A stretch of 64,000 bases of DNA, taken from contig JAQVCM010000002.1 of assembly GCA_028689775.1 (NCBI GenBank), forward strand, positions 62,001-126,000. Reading direction: 5' to 3'. Each line of letters opens with the position of its first letter. Position 1 is the first letter of the stretch. Positions 34,292-44,657 of the stretch are shown here, piece by piece. The position numbers and the translations under genes were made by a program. This DNA comes from Crocinitomicaceae bacterium. GTDB taxonomy: Bacteria > Bacteroidota > Bacteroidia > Flavobacteriales_D > Crocinitomicaceae. Under the pieces are notes generated by a model. The model was given only the letters and a program-made list of their open reading frames with translations, made no database searches and was not told the DNA's origin.

Positions 34292-34389
34292 TCTAAGATT
34301 CGAAAATGAAATGAATAATTTAACAATCTAAATCCAATTTATATAAAAAGGATTCGTTAATTTAGAAGAACATTAAACACGAAAAAATC

Positions 34390-34572
34390 ATGGTAGAATT
34401 AAGCAAGAAAATTTTGACTAACGTCAGTTTTGACCCGAAGTTATTTCAAAAAGAACTTTCAAAAGCGCTGCGATGGATAAATGATAAACACGATTTAAAA
34501 CACTTGAAAGAATGGTGTATGCGAGAATTTGGTCACGTCCACCCGCTGATTCTTCAAAAAGCATTTGTATAA
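34390..34572 (+). CDS. Small conserved hypothetical protein
   Basis: A 60-residue basic protein (MVELSKKILTNVSFDPKLF to LILQKAFV), predicted helical, with a candidate cluster of Trp, Cys and His in the middle (WINDKHDLKHLKEWCMREFG). I do not recognise a named family, but the ORF is well formed, has its own strong terminator immediately downstream, and an AT-rich leader of about 100 bp upstream. Function unknown. Confidence 0.65.
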   Translation: MVELSKKILTNVSFDPKLFQKELSKALRWINDKHDLKHLKEWCMREFGHVHPLILQKAFV

Positions 34573-34575
34573 CAA

Positions 34576-34606
34576 AAAAAGCTGTCGATTTCGACAGCTT
34601 TTTTTA
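34576..34606 (+). terminator. Intrinsic terminator after the small ORF
   Basis: AAAAAGCTGTCGA and its exact complement meet at a TT centre, followed by T7. The stem shares AAAGCTGTC with the terminator at 3568. It also lies at the end of the convergent glycosyltransferase operon (34668) and may serve both sides. Confidence 0.82.
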
Positions 34607-34667
34607 GTTTTATATGGAATGATTCACCTTATATGGTTGCCTTCGAATACCGGATGCAACTGAAAAT

Positions 34668-35675
34668 CTATTTCGTTAAAAGTAGTTCCTCTACGGTATC
34701 CACTTTAATGTTTTGCATTACCTCCGTTGATTTTTTAGTTGCATTTTCTTTCTCGTTTACTAAAATGTGAACGTTTTTTCCAAGAGCTTTCCATCTTCCT
34801 GGGTGAATGGGTCTTCTGTTGGAGTACAAACCAATCGTTTTCAATCCTAAAATTCCTGCGAGGTGCAAAGGACCTGTGCTGCACGCAAGCAATTGATCAC
34901 AACGAGAAATGAACACAATCAATTCTGATAAAGACATTTTTCCTGAAGTGTCGAAACAATGTGCGTGTTCGGGCAATAAAGAGCGGTATGAAACACCATC
35001 TGCTTCTGTGCCTGTGTAATAAACGGCATATCCTTTTTCTAAAAGCGAATTTGTCAAATGAATGTATTTTTCAATAGGCCATTCCATTGCACTTCCAAGA
35101 GATCTTGGGTGAAAAATTATTTTTGGAAGCGGATTATTTAGCATTTGCTCAATGGCTTCTGGTAATTCAACTTGTGGAATTTTAAAAGATTGAATCAATT
35201 CATTGATCTCTTCTAAAGATGGTAATTCTTTGATTCCAAATGGTTTTAACAATTCAAAGTTTAACTGAGATTCGTGAAAATCAGAGCTTTTGCGAGAGAA
35301 GTTTAAACGGACGTTACACGTTAACAAGTGATAACTGCGGTGAGAAGTTCCAACACGCGTTTCAATTTTTGCTTTTCGAACCAGCGAAGCCAATTCTCTA
35401 CGCGGAAAAACGTGGATGCATACATCAATTTTTTTCGCTCTTAAAACATCTACTTTATTTGCTTCAGGCATTTGTTGAAGCGCAGACCATTCCATTACTT
35501 CATCAATTTGAGGGAAGCATTCAAGGATAGGTTGGGTATATGTATTTCCTAAGAAAATTATCGTTGACGAGGGAAACTTCTTTTTAATCCAAGCACAAAT
35601 GGGTAAGGTTAATACGACATCACCGATACTATCTGTCCGGCTAATTAAAATGCGTTTGTTGTTTAAATCAATCAT
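34668..35675 (-). CDS. Glycosyltransferase family 9 (heptosyltransferase-like)
   Basis: A GT-B enzyme of the ADP-heptose:LPS heptosyltransferase family, 335 aa. Features are the N-terminal RILISRTDSIGDVVLTLPI, the central IIFHPRSLGSAMEWP, and the C-terminal nucleotide-binding region QLLACSTGPLHLAGILG. It probably adds a sugar to the lipopolysaccharide core at the cytoplasmic face. The start overlaps the stop of the GT2 gene by 4 bp, so the two are translationally coupled. The donor sugar cannot be predicted. Confidence 0.87.
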   Translation of the reverse strand: MIDLNNKRILISRTDSIGDVVLTLPICAWIKKKFPSSTIIFLGNTYTQPILECFPQIDEVMEWSALQQMPEANKVDVLRAKKIDVCIHVFPRRELASLVRKAKIETRVGTSHRSYHLLTCNVRLNFSRKSSDFHESQLNFELLKPFGIKELPSLEEINELIQSFKIPQVELPEAIEQMLNNPLPKIIFHPRSLGSAMEWPIEKYIHLTNSLLEKGYAVYYTGTEADGVSYRSLLPEHAHCFDTSGKMSLSELIVFISRCDQLLACSTGPLHLAGILGLKTIGLYSNRRPIHPGRWKALGKNVHILVNEKENATKKSTEVMQNIKVDTVEELLLTK

Positions 35676-36439
35676 TTTAGTTTGTTTAATTTTCGCAGTT
35701 CTTGGTATTTGAACACGTTTGACTGTGCACTAATCACTGCTATTTTGTAGCCCATTTTTCCATCTAAAAATCCAGCTGAAAAAAGGTACATGGAGAGAAA
35801 CCGTACCAAGGCACTTAAATAAGGTTTTAGGAAAGAAGCTTTTTTCCCATTGGCATTCATTTTAATTGCGGTAAGCGCAGAGTATTTGTCTGCACGAGCG
35901 CGATGTTCAGCAAATGAATAATAAGAATAATGAAACAAATGACCTTCCAAAAGTTTATCTTCCGTCTTTTGTTTAAATTCTAAGGTTTCATGCACATATT
36001 CTCCCGACCATTCGGCATTCGAACGTGCAAATATACGTATTTTAATATCTGGATACCAGCCGGAATGTTTAATCCATTTTCCACAGTAATTGGTCAATCG
36101 ATTCACGGAATAAGTTCCACACAAACCTTTTGTCTTTTCTCGCAGAATAGCTGCTCGTAAGGTTTCGTCAACCGCTTCATCGGCATCGATTGAAAAAAGG
36201 TAGTCGTGCGTGGCTAAACTATTTAAATAGTTCTTGTTGTGACTATACCCAATCCATTCCTTTTTGTAAAAGCGAAGATTCATTTCTTGAGCCAACGACT
36301 CACAAATCTCTTGTGTCTTGTCCGTTGAAAATGAATCCAGTACAATGATTTCATCCGCAATACCTCGCAATGATTCGATGCAACGAAGAATATTTCGTTC
36401 CTCATTGAAGGTGATGATTACTGCGGTGATTGGAGTCAT
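35672..36439 (-). CDS. Glycosyltransferase family 2 (LPS core, WaaE/KdtX-like)
   Basis: A GT-A fold enzyme with ITAVIITFNEERNILRCIESL at the N-terminus and the metal-binding DxD in LFSIDADEAVDE (about residue 96). The 255-residue size and the CGKWIKHSGWYPDIKIRIF segment match the lipopolysaccharide core beta-1,4-glucosyltransferase-like group. It overlaps the GT9 gene by 4 bp, which supports a joint role in outer-membrane glycan assembly. There is no membrane anchor apart from a weak hydrophobic stretch near 210 (ALVRFLSMYLFSAGF). Confidence 0.85.
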   Translation of the reverse strand: MTPITAVIITFNEERNILRCIESLRGIADEIIVLDSFSTDKTQEICESLAQEMNLRFYKKEWIGYSHNKNYLNSLATHDYLFSIDADEAVDETLRAAILREKTKGLCGTYSVNRLTNYCGKWIKHSGWYPDIKIRIFARSNAEWSGEYVHETLEFKQKTEDKLLEGHLFHYSYYSFAEHRARADKYSALTAIKMNANGKKASFLKPYLSALVRFLSMYLFSAGFLDGKMGYKIAVISAQSNVFKYQELRKLNKLK

Positions 36440-36501
36440 TTACGAGCTATTTATTTTCTTTTTGCAAAGACAAATATACTTAAAACGAATCCAATCAAGG
36501 C

Positions 36502-37809
36502 TTATTTTTTTCTAAAAAAGATACGAATTGGAACTCCTTTAAAATCAAAATTCTCTCTCAGTTTATTCTCTAAGAAACGCTTGTATGAATCTGGAATGTA
36601 TTGTGGTAAATTACAGAAAAATGCAAATGCAGGTGCGTGTGTTGGCAATTGCGTTATGTATTTGATTCTGATGTATTTTCCTTTCAAAGATGGTGGCGGT
36701 GTTGCTTCAATAATCGGTAACAACAAGTCGTTTAATTCTGACGTTGCGATTTTCTTGATTCTATTTGCGTACACTTCCATCGCTGTTTCCAACGCTTTGT
36801 GAATTCTTTGTTTGGTTAATGTTGACGTAAAAATAATTGGAACATCGTTAAACGGTGCCAAATCTTCTCTGATTTTTTCTTCGTACGCCAACATCGTGGT
36901 ATGATCTTTTTCAATCAAATCCCATTTGTTCACCAAGACAACCACACCTTTGTGGTTTTTCTCAATCATGTAATAGATGTGCAAATCCTGCTTTTGGATT
37001 CCCTCTGTTGCATCGATCATGAAAATACACACGTCAGATCCTTCAATTGTTCTTACCGAACGAAGGGTTGAGTAATATTCAATGTCTTCTGTTACTTTCG
37101 CTTTCTTACGAATACCAGCAGTATCAATCAACATAAAGTCAAAACCAAAAGCGCGGTAACGGGTGTTAATCGCATCCCTTGTTGTTCCAGAAATGTTCGT
37201 TACGATGTTTCTTTCTTGACCCGTAAATGCATTGATCAAAGATGATTTTCCAACGTTAGGTTTTCCAACAACTGCAATTCGAGGTAATTCTGTTTCTTCC
37301 TGAAATTGTGCGTTTGGATCAAATGCTGCAACGATATCATCCAGTAATTCTCCGGTTCCACTTCCATTGGTTGCAGACATGTCATACACATCTCCCAATC
37401 CAAAGGACCAGAATTCGGATGAAAGTCCAAAACGTTGCGTGTTATCTACTTTATTGGCGACAACAAATACTTTTTTCTTCGAGCGTCTCAACAACTCAGC
37501 TACTTTCGTATCCAAATCAACGATTCCCGTCATCACGTCCACCATAAAAACAATGACACTTGCTTCTTCAATGGCGATGATTACTTGTTTGCGAATTTCT
37601 TCTTCAAAAATATCGTCAGAACCTTTTACGTATCCTCCTGTGTCAATCACAGAAAAAGCCATTCCGTTCCATTCACCACGACCGTAAATTCGGTCTCTGG
37701 TAACGCCACTTACTTCTTTTACGATGGCATTTTGTGATTCTGTAAGTCGGTTAAACAACGTTGATTTTCCAACGTTTGGTCTACCTACGATAGCTATAAT
37801 GTTACTCAT
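36502..37809 (-). CDS. der: Ribosome biogenesis GTPase Der
   Basis: Der (EngA) has two tandem GTPase domains and helps assemble the 50S subunit. G1 motifs are GRPNVGKST (residues 7-15) and GKPNVGKSS (about 182-190). DTGG and DTAG are the G3 motifs, and NKVD and NKWD the G4 motifs. The C-terminal KH-like domain ends FFRKK. Its 435-residue length is standard. It is 82 bp downstream of era on the same strand, a conserved pairing in Bacteroidota. Confidence 0.96.
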   Translation of the reverse strand: MSNIIAIVGRPNVGKSTLFNRLTESQNAIVKEVSGVTRDRIYGRGEWNGMAFSVIDTGGYVKGSDDIFEEEIRKQVIIAIEEASVIVFMVDVMTGIVDLDTKVAELLRRSKKKVFVVANKVDNTQRFGLSSEFWSFGLGDVYDMSATNGSGTGELLDDIVAAFDPNAQFQEETELPRIAVVGKPNVGKSSLINAFTGQERNIVTNISGTTRDAINTRYRAFGFDFMLIDTAGIRKKAKVTEDIEYYSTLRSVRTIEGSDVCIFMIDATEGIQKQDLHIYYMIEKNHKGVVVLVNKWDLIEKDHTTMLAYEEKIREDLAPFNDVPIIFTSTLTKQRIHKALETAMEVYANRIKKIATSELNDLLLPIIEATPPPSLKGKYIRIKYITQLPTHAPAFAFFCNLPQYIPDSYKRFLENKLRENFDFKGVPIRIFFRKK

Positions 37810-37891
37810 TTTGTAATCTTGCTAATGGGTTAAAATTCTTAATTCAATCAAATCGTTTTTAGAAGAGATCTTCTAAACAATTAAAAATGAA

Positions 37892-38767
37892 TTAATAACC
37901 GTATTTTTTTAATTTGATGTCTGACTGTCTCCAGTCTTTATCCACTTTCACAAACGTTTCTAAGAAGATGTGTTTCTGAACGAATTTTTCAATGTCTTTA
38001 CGTGCTTCACGACCAATTTTCTTCAACATCGCACCACCTTTTCCAATGATGATTCCTTTCTGAGAATCGCGTTCAACAACAATCACCGCACGAATTCGAA
38101 TGATGTCATCTTCTTCTTCGTAGGTATCCACTTCAACCTGACAAGAATACGGAACTTCTTTGTCGGTAAATAAAAATATTTTTTCACGAATCATTTCTGA
38201 AACGAAGAAACGCATTGGTCTGTCTGAAAGTTCTTCTTTGTCAAAGTATGGTGGCGACTCTGGAAGCAATTCCATCAAGCGATCCCAAACCCATTCTTTG
38301 TTGAATCCGTGTAAAGCAGAAGCTGGAATAATTTCAGCGTTTGGTAATTTTTCTTTCCAAAATTTCATGCGCGTTTCCACCTGACTTTGCTCCGCTAAAT
38401 CCACTTTATTGATGATTACTAAAACAGGAATCGTCAATTTTTGAATGCGTGCAAGTGTTTCCACGTGATTCATTTCACTTTCATAGATGTCTGTGATAAA
38501 CAACATGATGTCAGCGTCTTTAAAGGTGCTTTCAACATAGCTCATCATTGCATTGTGCAATTTATAGGCAGCATTTACAACCCCAGGAGTATCGGAAAAC
38601 ACCATTTGATAATCCTCACCATTAACGATTCCGTGAATACGGTGTCTGGTTGTTTGTGCTTTGGAAGTAACAATGGAAAGTTTTTCACCAACTAATTGGT
38701 TCATTAACGTTGATTTCCCAACGTTTGGGCTGCCAACGATGCTGACAAATCCTGCTTTATGTGACAT
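37892..38767 (-). CDS. era: GTPase Era
   Basis: Era binds 16S rRNA and supports 30S maturation. It has the GTPase domain with [14 protein letters not shown] (G1), DTPGV (G3) and NKVD (G4), followed by a KH domain with GKGGAMLKKIGREAR, in which the GxxG loop contacts RNA. The 291-residue length is typical. Its upstream region (38768-39022) borders the inserted type II R-M system. Confidence 0.96.
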   Translation of the reverse strand: MSHKAGFVSIVGSPNVGKSTLMNQLVGEKLSIVTSKAQTTRHRIHGIVNGEDYQMVFSDTPGVVNAAYKLHNAMMSYVESTFKDADIMLFITDIYESEMNHVETLARIQKLTIPVLVIINKVDLAEQSQVETRMKFWKEKLPNAEIIPASALHGFNKEWVWDRLMELLPESPPYFDKEELSDRPMRFFVSEMIREKIFLFTDKEVPYSCQVEVDTYEEEDDIIRIRAVIVVERDSQKGIIIGKGGAMLKKIGREARKDIEKFVQKHIFLETFVKVDKDWRQSDIKLKKYGY

Positions 38768-38983
38768 GCTGTAAACTAAATTTGGACTGCAAAGTAACGA
38801 ATAATCTGCTTCTTATCCTATTTTAATTTTTCGGATTGAGAATTGACGTAGCAGCTTGAAAGATTTATTGGTGAGATTGTTCGCTGTTTTATATTGCGTT
38901 GATGCAATGCTTTGTTGGATCTACAGAAATTAAAAAATACCAACCACGAGCAGGTTTTTACTTTTTTAATTCAAATCTTTGTT

Positions 38984-38991
38984 TAAATTTG
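38984..38991 (+). promoter_or_regulatory. -7 promoter element of the methyltransferase gene
   Basis: TAAATTTG is an exact TAnnTTTG match, 31 nt before the ATG at 39023. No TTG is found at the normal -33 spacing. The region before the ATG (AACCATTGTATAAGGTTAAA) could hold an operator for the fused helix-turn-helix of the methyltransferase. Confidence 0.5.
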
Positions 38992-39022
38992 TAACCATTG
39001 TATAAGGTTAAACAATCTGGTT

Positions 39023-40255
39023 ATGAAAGAATATGTATCACTCTCAGAAGCATCTGAACTAATTGGAAAAAGCAAAGAAACGCTTAGACGCTGGGATCGC
39101 GACGGAATTTTAAACGCAGTTCGTGAACCAATCTCAAATTATAGGGTTTATCGTAAAAATGACATTCAATTATTGATGGGCGATCTTTTTAATGATAAAA
39201 ACGAGGAAGAGTTTTCCAATCATGTTGAACCTGAAAATAAATATACTGTTTTGGAGCTTTTCGCGGGTGCAGGAGGTTTAGCTGTTGGTCTAGAAAAAGC
39301 TGGAATGAAGTGTATTGCATTAAATGAAATAGATAAATGGGCTTGTCAAACATTAAGAAGTAATCGCCCAAATTGGAAAGTCTTAGAGGGCGATATTAAG
39401 GATTTCAATTTCTCGGCCTATAAAGATCAAGTGGATGTTGTAACCGGAGGCTTTCCTTGTCAAGCATTTAGTTATGCAGGAAAAAAATTAGGATTAGCAG
39501 ACGCAAGAGGAACTTTGTTTTATGAGTTTGCAAGAGTCGTCAAAGAAGTTAATCCGCCAATTTGTATAGGTGAAAATGTTCGCGGACTTTTAAGCCATGA
39601 AAATGGAAAAACACTTCAAGGAATGATCTCAATTTTAGATGAAATTGGTTACAATGTGGTTCCTGTTCAAGTTTTAAAAGCAATACATTATAATGTTCCT
39701 CAAAAGCGTGAGCGATTAATTTTAGTAGGAGTTAGAAAGGATATCGATTTGAAATATGTTTATCCGAAGCCATATAAGAAAATTTATAATTTGAAAGATG
39801 CCTTGAAAAAAGGCGAGTTATACGAAACAAATGTACCAAAATCTCTTGGCGCTAAATATCCGCAAAGCAAAAAAGAGGTTTTAGATTTAGTTCCTCAAAA
39901 AGGCTATTGGCGTGATTTACCACTTGATATTCAAAAAGAATTTATGGGAGGCAGTTTTCATTTAGGCGGCGGAAAAACTGGAATAGCAAGGCGTATTGGC
40001 TGGGATGAACCTTGCTTAACACTGACTTGCAGTCCTGCGCAAAAACAGACAGAAAGATGCCATCCTGAAGAAACCCGACCTTTCACCGTAAGAGAATATG
40101 CTCGAATTCAAACTTTTCCTGACGATTGGATTTTTGAAGGCTCGATGGCTCAACAATACAAGCAAATTGGAAATGCAGTTCCGGTTAATTTAGGAAAGGA
40201 AGTAGGATATTCAATCGTGAAATTTTTGAATCAATATTACGCTGCTAAAAAGTAG
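39023..40255 (+). CDS. C5-cytosine DNA methyltransferase with N-terminal MerR-like HTH
   Basis: Residues 1-55 are a MerR/excisionase-type helix-turn-helix (YVSLSEASELIGKSKETLRRW, then YRVYRKNDIQLL). Residues 72-405 are a 5-methylcytosine methyltransferase: motif I VLELFAGAGGLAVGLE, catalytic PCQ in GGFPCQAFSYAGKK (about 144), ENV in GENVRGLL (183-186), QKRERLILVG, and final motif X IGNAVPVNLGKEVG. The enzyme protects the host DNA from the convergent restriction enzyme. The fused HTH suggests that it binds its own promoter and times R-M expression, as some methyltransferases with N-terminal HTH do; this is inferred. The stop is 3 bp from the stop of the nuclease gene. Confidence 0.93.
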   Translation: MKEYVSLSEASELIGKSKETLRRWDRDGILNAVREPISNYRVYRKNDIQLLMGDLFNDKNEEEFSNHVEPENKYTVLELFAGAGGLAVGLEKAGMKCIALNEIDKWACQTLRSNRPNWKVLEGDIKDFNFSAYKDQVDVVTGGFPCQAFSYAGKKLGLADARGTLFYEFARVVKEVNPPICIGENVRGLLSHENGKTLQGMISILDEIGYNVVPVQVLKAIHYNVPQKRERLILVGVRKDIDLKYVYPKPYKKIYNLKDALKKGELYETNVPKSLGAKYPQSKKEVLDLVPQKGYWRDLPLDIQKEFMGGSFHLGGGKTGIARRIGWDEPCLTLTCSPAQKQTERCHPEETRPFTVREYARIQTFPDDWIFEGSMAQQYKQIGNAVPVNLGKEVGYSIVKFLNQYYAAKK

Positions 40256-40258
40256 CCT

Positions 40259-40966
40259 CTATTTATATTTTTGTTCGATCTCTAAGGCTAGCGTTTTAAT
40301 TGTTTGCTCTACAACTTTGCTTGCATCAACCTCTAGTGCGACTTCACCGATGGCTTCAATAAGGTCAAAATAAAAATCATCTTTGCCGGTCAGTCTGCGC
40401 CAAAAATCTTTTCCGGTAATAACAGGATAGGTATTTCCAATTTTTTTATAATGAGAACTAAGTTCAGCTTCTTCTCCATAAATAACGCCAACAATCAGAT
40501 CATCAATTCCAACATTCAAATTGTTTGTTCTTGCTAAAGATCTAACTCCTTGGAAGTGATTACTTATTGTAGTAACATCATCGTGATTAATGGTATTTGG
40601 ACCCGCCTTTAATTGACAATATTTTTTTCTACCGTCAATTGCGTCTATAAATTCAATGTCGATTCCTTGAGTAGTAGAACCTAAGCCTTGGAACAATGAG
40701 CTTATTAAGCTTTGAATTTTCATTCCGAATGAAGTGTTTATCGAAGATCCTAAAACTCTGGGTAGAACCAAAGCTCTCGCAATACTTTCAGAACTATCAT
40801 TTCCTGTTAAGAAGTTAGCTAGGTATTTAAATAAAAAAGGATTTACATTATATTCAGATAATTTGCTTGCTCTTTTGCAAGCTCCATCAATGTGATTTTG
40901 AACAATTTCATTTCTAAAAAATGTTTTTGCATTTTCTATTATTTGTTTTCTCTGAAGGTTATCCAT
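40259..40966 (-). CDS. Type II restriction endonuclease (EcoO109I/PmeII-like)
   Basis: A 235-residue protein arranged tail to tail with the methyltransferase. The catalytic PD-(D/E)XK-type core is seen as GID103IE105F followed by YCQ118LK120AG, with TINHDDVTTISNHFQG after it. Overall the sequence recalls the EcoO109I/PmeII family of type II enzymes, which would cut RGGNCCY-like sites, but that assignment is from memory and the specificity is not shown by the sequence. No separate controller gene is seen. Confidence 0.72.
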   Translation of the reverse strand: MDNLQRKQIIENAKTFFRNEIVQNHIDGACKRASKLSEYNVNPFLFKYLANFLTGNDSSESIARALVLPRVLGSSINTSFGMKIQSLISSLFQGLGSTTQGIDIEFIDAIDGRKKYCQLKAGPNTINHDDVTTISNHFQGVRSLARTNNLNVGIDDLIVGVIYGEEAELSSHYKKIGNTYPVITGKDFWRRLTGKDDFYFDLIEAIGEVALEVDASKVVEQTIKTLALEIEQKYK

Positions 40967-41033
40967 TCTGCTTTTTATCCTAAAAATAGTCTTTTTTCTT
41001 GAATTCGTCTTGTCGAAATGAGCGATTGTATGT

Positions 41034-44000
41034 TTAAAAAAATGCCCTCACCTCCATTCCGCCAGAATGAATGGTCTTGTTATTCTCTGATTTTCTTCCA
41101 TTGTACTGAACAGAAATTTGCAAACTTTTTGAAATAGAGCGCTGATAACCAATGTTCCACGTGTAGTTTTTGCCAGTTTTCAACGATTCCAACATCTCAA
41201 ATCCAAGAGATGAACCTGGGTTTCCGTTATATTTGATAACGACCAAAGCAAGAGCGCCTTGCAAACTTCCTTTGGAGGCTTGGTTGTATTTTATTTTTAA
41301 TCCACCTTCGGAAACATACGCCTGTTCGCCGTCAACGTTCCGTTTATCGGCATAGCGACCGTCGACCGTAATTCGAAACGAAGTGGAAGGTTGGTAGCTG
41401 AATGCCGGTTTAATGAAATGGTATTGAATGTTGTAATTTCTTCCAGAAGTATAATCAGCAGCCACGCTTTTGGATCCGATCTGAGTGGTGTTTTCTAAGG
41501 TGAAGATTTTGGCAATATTCCAGCGGAACGAAACCTCATGGTAATCATTGATTCGAGCATCAAAACCACTTGCCAACAAAGATTTACTTCTCGTGTTTTG
41601 GATCACATATTCAGCGCCAACGATTGAACTTGTTCGATTGAAATAGAAGGTATTGCGAATGTTACTACTGGTTGAGATCAAGGTGGTATCTCGAACTTCG
41701 GAAGAAAAAGGATTGAAGGAGTTTTGATCCAAGGAATTTGTTTTTCGATTAATTCGCAAACGAGCTTGATTTGAAAAGCGCGAAGCAAATTTTTTAATTC
41801 CTTTTTTAGTCGCCCAAATGCGTTCTGGCTTGATGAAAATCCCTTGATTCAACTCGTTGGAATAGGTTTTTACATATTCGTTACTTGGTGTGAAAACACG
41901 AATGTAACTCGCTTGATCGACATATTGTGCGATTTCAAATTCATTCAGATCCTTGATGTTGTCGTTGTTGTAATCAATCCACGTATAAATTCCTTGTCCA
42001 TCCGGAACTTTCAGGTATTGAAATTCGCGCCGTTGTTCCAATCCACTTCCAATTTCGTAAAAAGTATTCCAAGTGATGGTGTTTTTAAATAATTTCAATT
42101 CATAATCCAAGCGACCTAAAAGCGTGTTTTCTGGAGTTTGATTCAGTAAAATGGAATCGTTGACTTTCAATTCACGGTAATTAATCAAGAGGTTTAATTT
42201 TTGATTTTTACCATTTGCGAGTAATAATTCTCCACCAACACTTCGTGCTTTTGAAACTTGGATTAAGGAAATACTATCTGATTTTTGATCCGTTCTTTCT
42301 CGGTAAAATAAGCGGTAATTTACTTTCGAAGAATCGGCATTGGCAACATAAAATTCATAATCAAAAAACTGATAACTTTCTAAATCAAGCTTTCCGTTGG
42401 ATCGAAAGAGGTTGTTTTCATGTTCGTCTCGCACCCCAATTTTTATCTTTTTAAAAGATTGAGAAATGTCTAATTTATTTCTGAAAAACTGATTTTTACT
42501 CGCTGCTTCACTGACCAAAAAACTACCTTCGCCCAAAATTGAAAATCCTTTTTTATTCCAAGATCCAAGCAATTCAGATTTGAATCCGTTGTAGTCTGTG
42601 CCAATTGAATATTGAGAAGCATTCAGAGCAATGTGACCATTTTTTTGATGTTTCAAATCAGCCATTAACCCAGATTCAATTTGATTTCCACGGTAATTCT
42701 TACCTCTGGTATTCCAATTTCGATCGTATTCTACGCCACGATATTGTTCAATCGGGTTGAAGTTTTGATGTAAAATCTCCACTTGCGCAGCCGTATTTAA
42801 ACTCCACATTTTGATAGAATCTTTTCCCAAAGGAAGGTTAGCAGTCAATTTCGTTTTACTCCCAAATCCTTGATCGTCTCCAGCGTCTAATTTCGAAAAG
42901 GTATTGAGATCATTTTTAGTATAGGCGAGTTCCGTTTCCAGAAAAACATTCTTTTTAAGTTGATACGAAGCACCAGCCGAAACCATCTGTTTCTTTTTTG
43001 GGGTGATGATGATTCGTGCCGCTTCATAATCTCCCTGCGGAATATTGCCAATCGGTGCAACCCATTTATAGACTTTCCCAAGCGCATTGAAATTACTAAA
43101 AATATAATTTCCATTGTTGGGTCCGACATATACGAAAGTGGCGCGGTAAAAGGCAGAATCAACTGCAATGGAATATACCAAAACACTGTCAATCGCCAAG
43201 GAATCAATTAGTTTATATAAATTTTGATTGTCCTGAAATCCAACGGAATCCAAACTACTCACGCGTGCTAATTCTAAACTGTCACCAATTTTTGATAACA
43301 TGAATTTCTGTGCAGGCGATAAATCTTGTTGAACCGTTTGATTTTTAGCATCTTGTTCCGAATACGCATTGACCCAAAATTTGAATTTTTCAGAATCATA
43401 TTTTGCACCACCTTGCACCAAAGAGCGGACATAATTTTGATCAGAATATTGAAATTCAACCACAATTCGAATGTCTTTGGTGATTAATTTCCGACTGGTA
43501 AAAACAATTTCAGCGGTGTTGTAATTGATCACGTAATCAAATTCTTGACCGCGTTCCATGAGTTTTCCATCGATAAAAACACGTTCAGTTCCAGAAAGAA
43601 CAATGATAAAAGGTTCGTTTTCATTTCCGCGAAGTCGATATGGACCTTGGTTTCCTTCCACGCCGGGAATGGTTTGTCGGGCAAACTTCCCCTTGGATAA
43701 GGCACCACTTCCCTGAACAGCCCAACTGCTTTTCTCGCCGGTTTTCCAACTGTATTCACCGTATAAACCTTGGGCTCTTTTTTTATAATTCATAAAATAC
43801 CCTTGTGGTTTATTGATCCAAAAATCTCCCGCAATTACTTTGAATTTATCGTTGTAAACCTGAATAAATACTTGGTCAAATTCCTGAAGTTTATTCGTAT
43901 TTCCATCTGGCTGAATGGGTAATTTACTATCCGAAACGGAAGCTAGAATTTTTAAATTAGGAGCGATGTCTCCAGCCAATTCTAAGTTTAAAGTAGAGTT

Positions 44001-44465
44001 TACCGCCAGATCTTGGTTGTTTCCAAAAGTAACACCGCGCGAAATACTTCCATTCTTTTTGAGATTTGAACTTCCGAAAATATCCACGTTTCCTTGTGAA
44101 GCAGCAATTAAATACCGATCAAGATTTTCTTGTTTTTGATTAAAAATCAGAGATGTATCTTTTTGTTGATACTTTTTAGATAAATCGATTGGAAGAACAC
44201 GGAAAGTGACTTTTACAGAATCTTCGCATTTTTTCAAAAGTTCGAACTTTCCAGTTGAATAATCCAAGATGTAATCGTCTTTCGACAAAACATTCCCTTG
44301 ACAAGTTGCTTGAAATGAAAATGGATAGATCGTTAAAGAATCGAGCTTTACAACTGCTGAATTGGGAGCCAAAGTAATGGAACGCGCACTCGAAACTTGT
44401 CCATAGGAGAAGCTCGTTATCCAGACACAAATCCAGACACCAATCAATCGAGTAATCGCATTCAT
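41034..44465 (-). CDS. Large exported envelope protein, probably outer-membrane beta-rich
   Basis: A 1143-residue protein with a signal peptide (residues 1-23, ending FSYGQ). The remainder is rich in alternating beta-strand patterns with many aromatic residues, as in long outer-membrane barrels or surface proteins. Conserved-looking blocks include GSISRGVTFGNNQDLAVNS and the C-terminal run of beta hairpins ending GGMEVRAFF with the terminal aromatic typical of outer-membrane proteins. I do not know a characterised homologue. The ATG at 44465 is used; the upstream codon at 44471 is GTG and adds only two residues. Monocistronic. Confidence 0.65.
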   Translation of the reverse strand: MNAITRLIGVWICVWITSFSYGQVSSARSITLAPNSAVVKLDSLTIYPFSFQATCQGNVLSKDDYILDYSTGKFELLKKCEDSVKVTFRVLPIDLSKKYQQKDTSLIFNQKQENLDRYLIAASQGNVDIFGSSNLKKNGSISRGVTFGNNQDLAVNSTLNLELAGDIAPNLKILASVSDSKLPIQPDGNTNKLQEFDQVFIQVYNDKFKVIAGDFWINKPQGYFMNYKKRAQGLYGEYSWKTGEKSSWAVQGSGALSKGKFARQTIPGVEGNQGPYRLRGNENEPFIIVLSGTERVFIDGKLMERGQEFDYVINYNTAEIVFTSRKLITKDIRIVVEFQYSDQNYVRSLVQGGAKYDSEKFKFWVNAYSEQDAKNQTVQQDLSPAQKFMLSKIGDSLELARVSSLDSVGFQDNQNLYKLIDSLAIDSVLVYSIAVDSAFYRATFVYVGPNNGNYIFSNFNALGKVYKWVAPIGNIPQGDYEAARIIITPKKKQMVSAGASYQLKKNVFLETELAYTKNDLNTFSKLDAGDDQGFGSKTKLTANLPLGKDSIKMWSLNTAAQVEILHQNFNPIEQYRGVEYDRNWNTRGKNYRGNQIESGLMADLKHQKNGHIALNASQYSIGTDYNGFKSELLGSWNKKGFSILGEGSFLVSEAASKNQFFRNKLDISQSFKKIKIGVRDEHENNLFRSNGKLDLESYQFFDYEFYVANADSSKVNYRLFYRERTDQKSDSISLIQVSKARSVGGELLLANGKNQKLNLLINYRELKVNDSILLNQTPENTLLGRLDYELKLFKNTITWNTFYEIGSGLEQRREFQYLKVPDGQGIYTWIDYNNDNIKDLNEFEIAQYVDQASYIRVFTPSNEYVKTYSNELNQGIFIKPERIWATKKGIKKFASRFSNQARLRINRKTNSLDQNSFNPFSSEVRDTTLISTSSNIRNTFYFNRTSSIVGAEYVIQNTRSKSLLASGFDARINDYHEVSFRWNIAKIFTLENTTQIGSKSVAADYTSGRNYNIQYHFIKPAFSYQPSTSFRITVDGRYADKRNVDGEQAYVSEGGLKIKYNQASKGSLQGALALVVIKYNGNPGSSLGFEMLESLKTGKNYTWNIGYQRSISKSLQISVQYNGRKSENNKTIHSGGMEVRAFF

Positions 44466-44657
44466 CGTCACGAAAGTACAACGTTGTTTCTTGAGAAGAA
44501 GTATTTATGCTAGATTTTTTTAATCAAAAATCACCTTAATAATAAAGTTATAGATTCTAAGGTCAAAAAAACAAATAATAAATGGATTTTATCAAAAAAA
44601 AGTGTCAACTTTAAGTTCAACAATCAATGTAATTATCCATACTCTAAAAAAATCACC

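Noticed and set aside
38980..39023. Classic C-box of a controller protein
   Set aside because: No clear symmetrical C-box pair could be seen; only the promoter -7 element is supportable.
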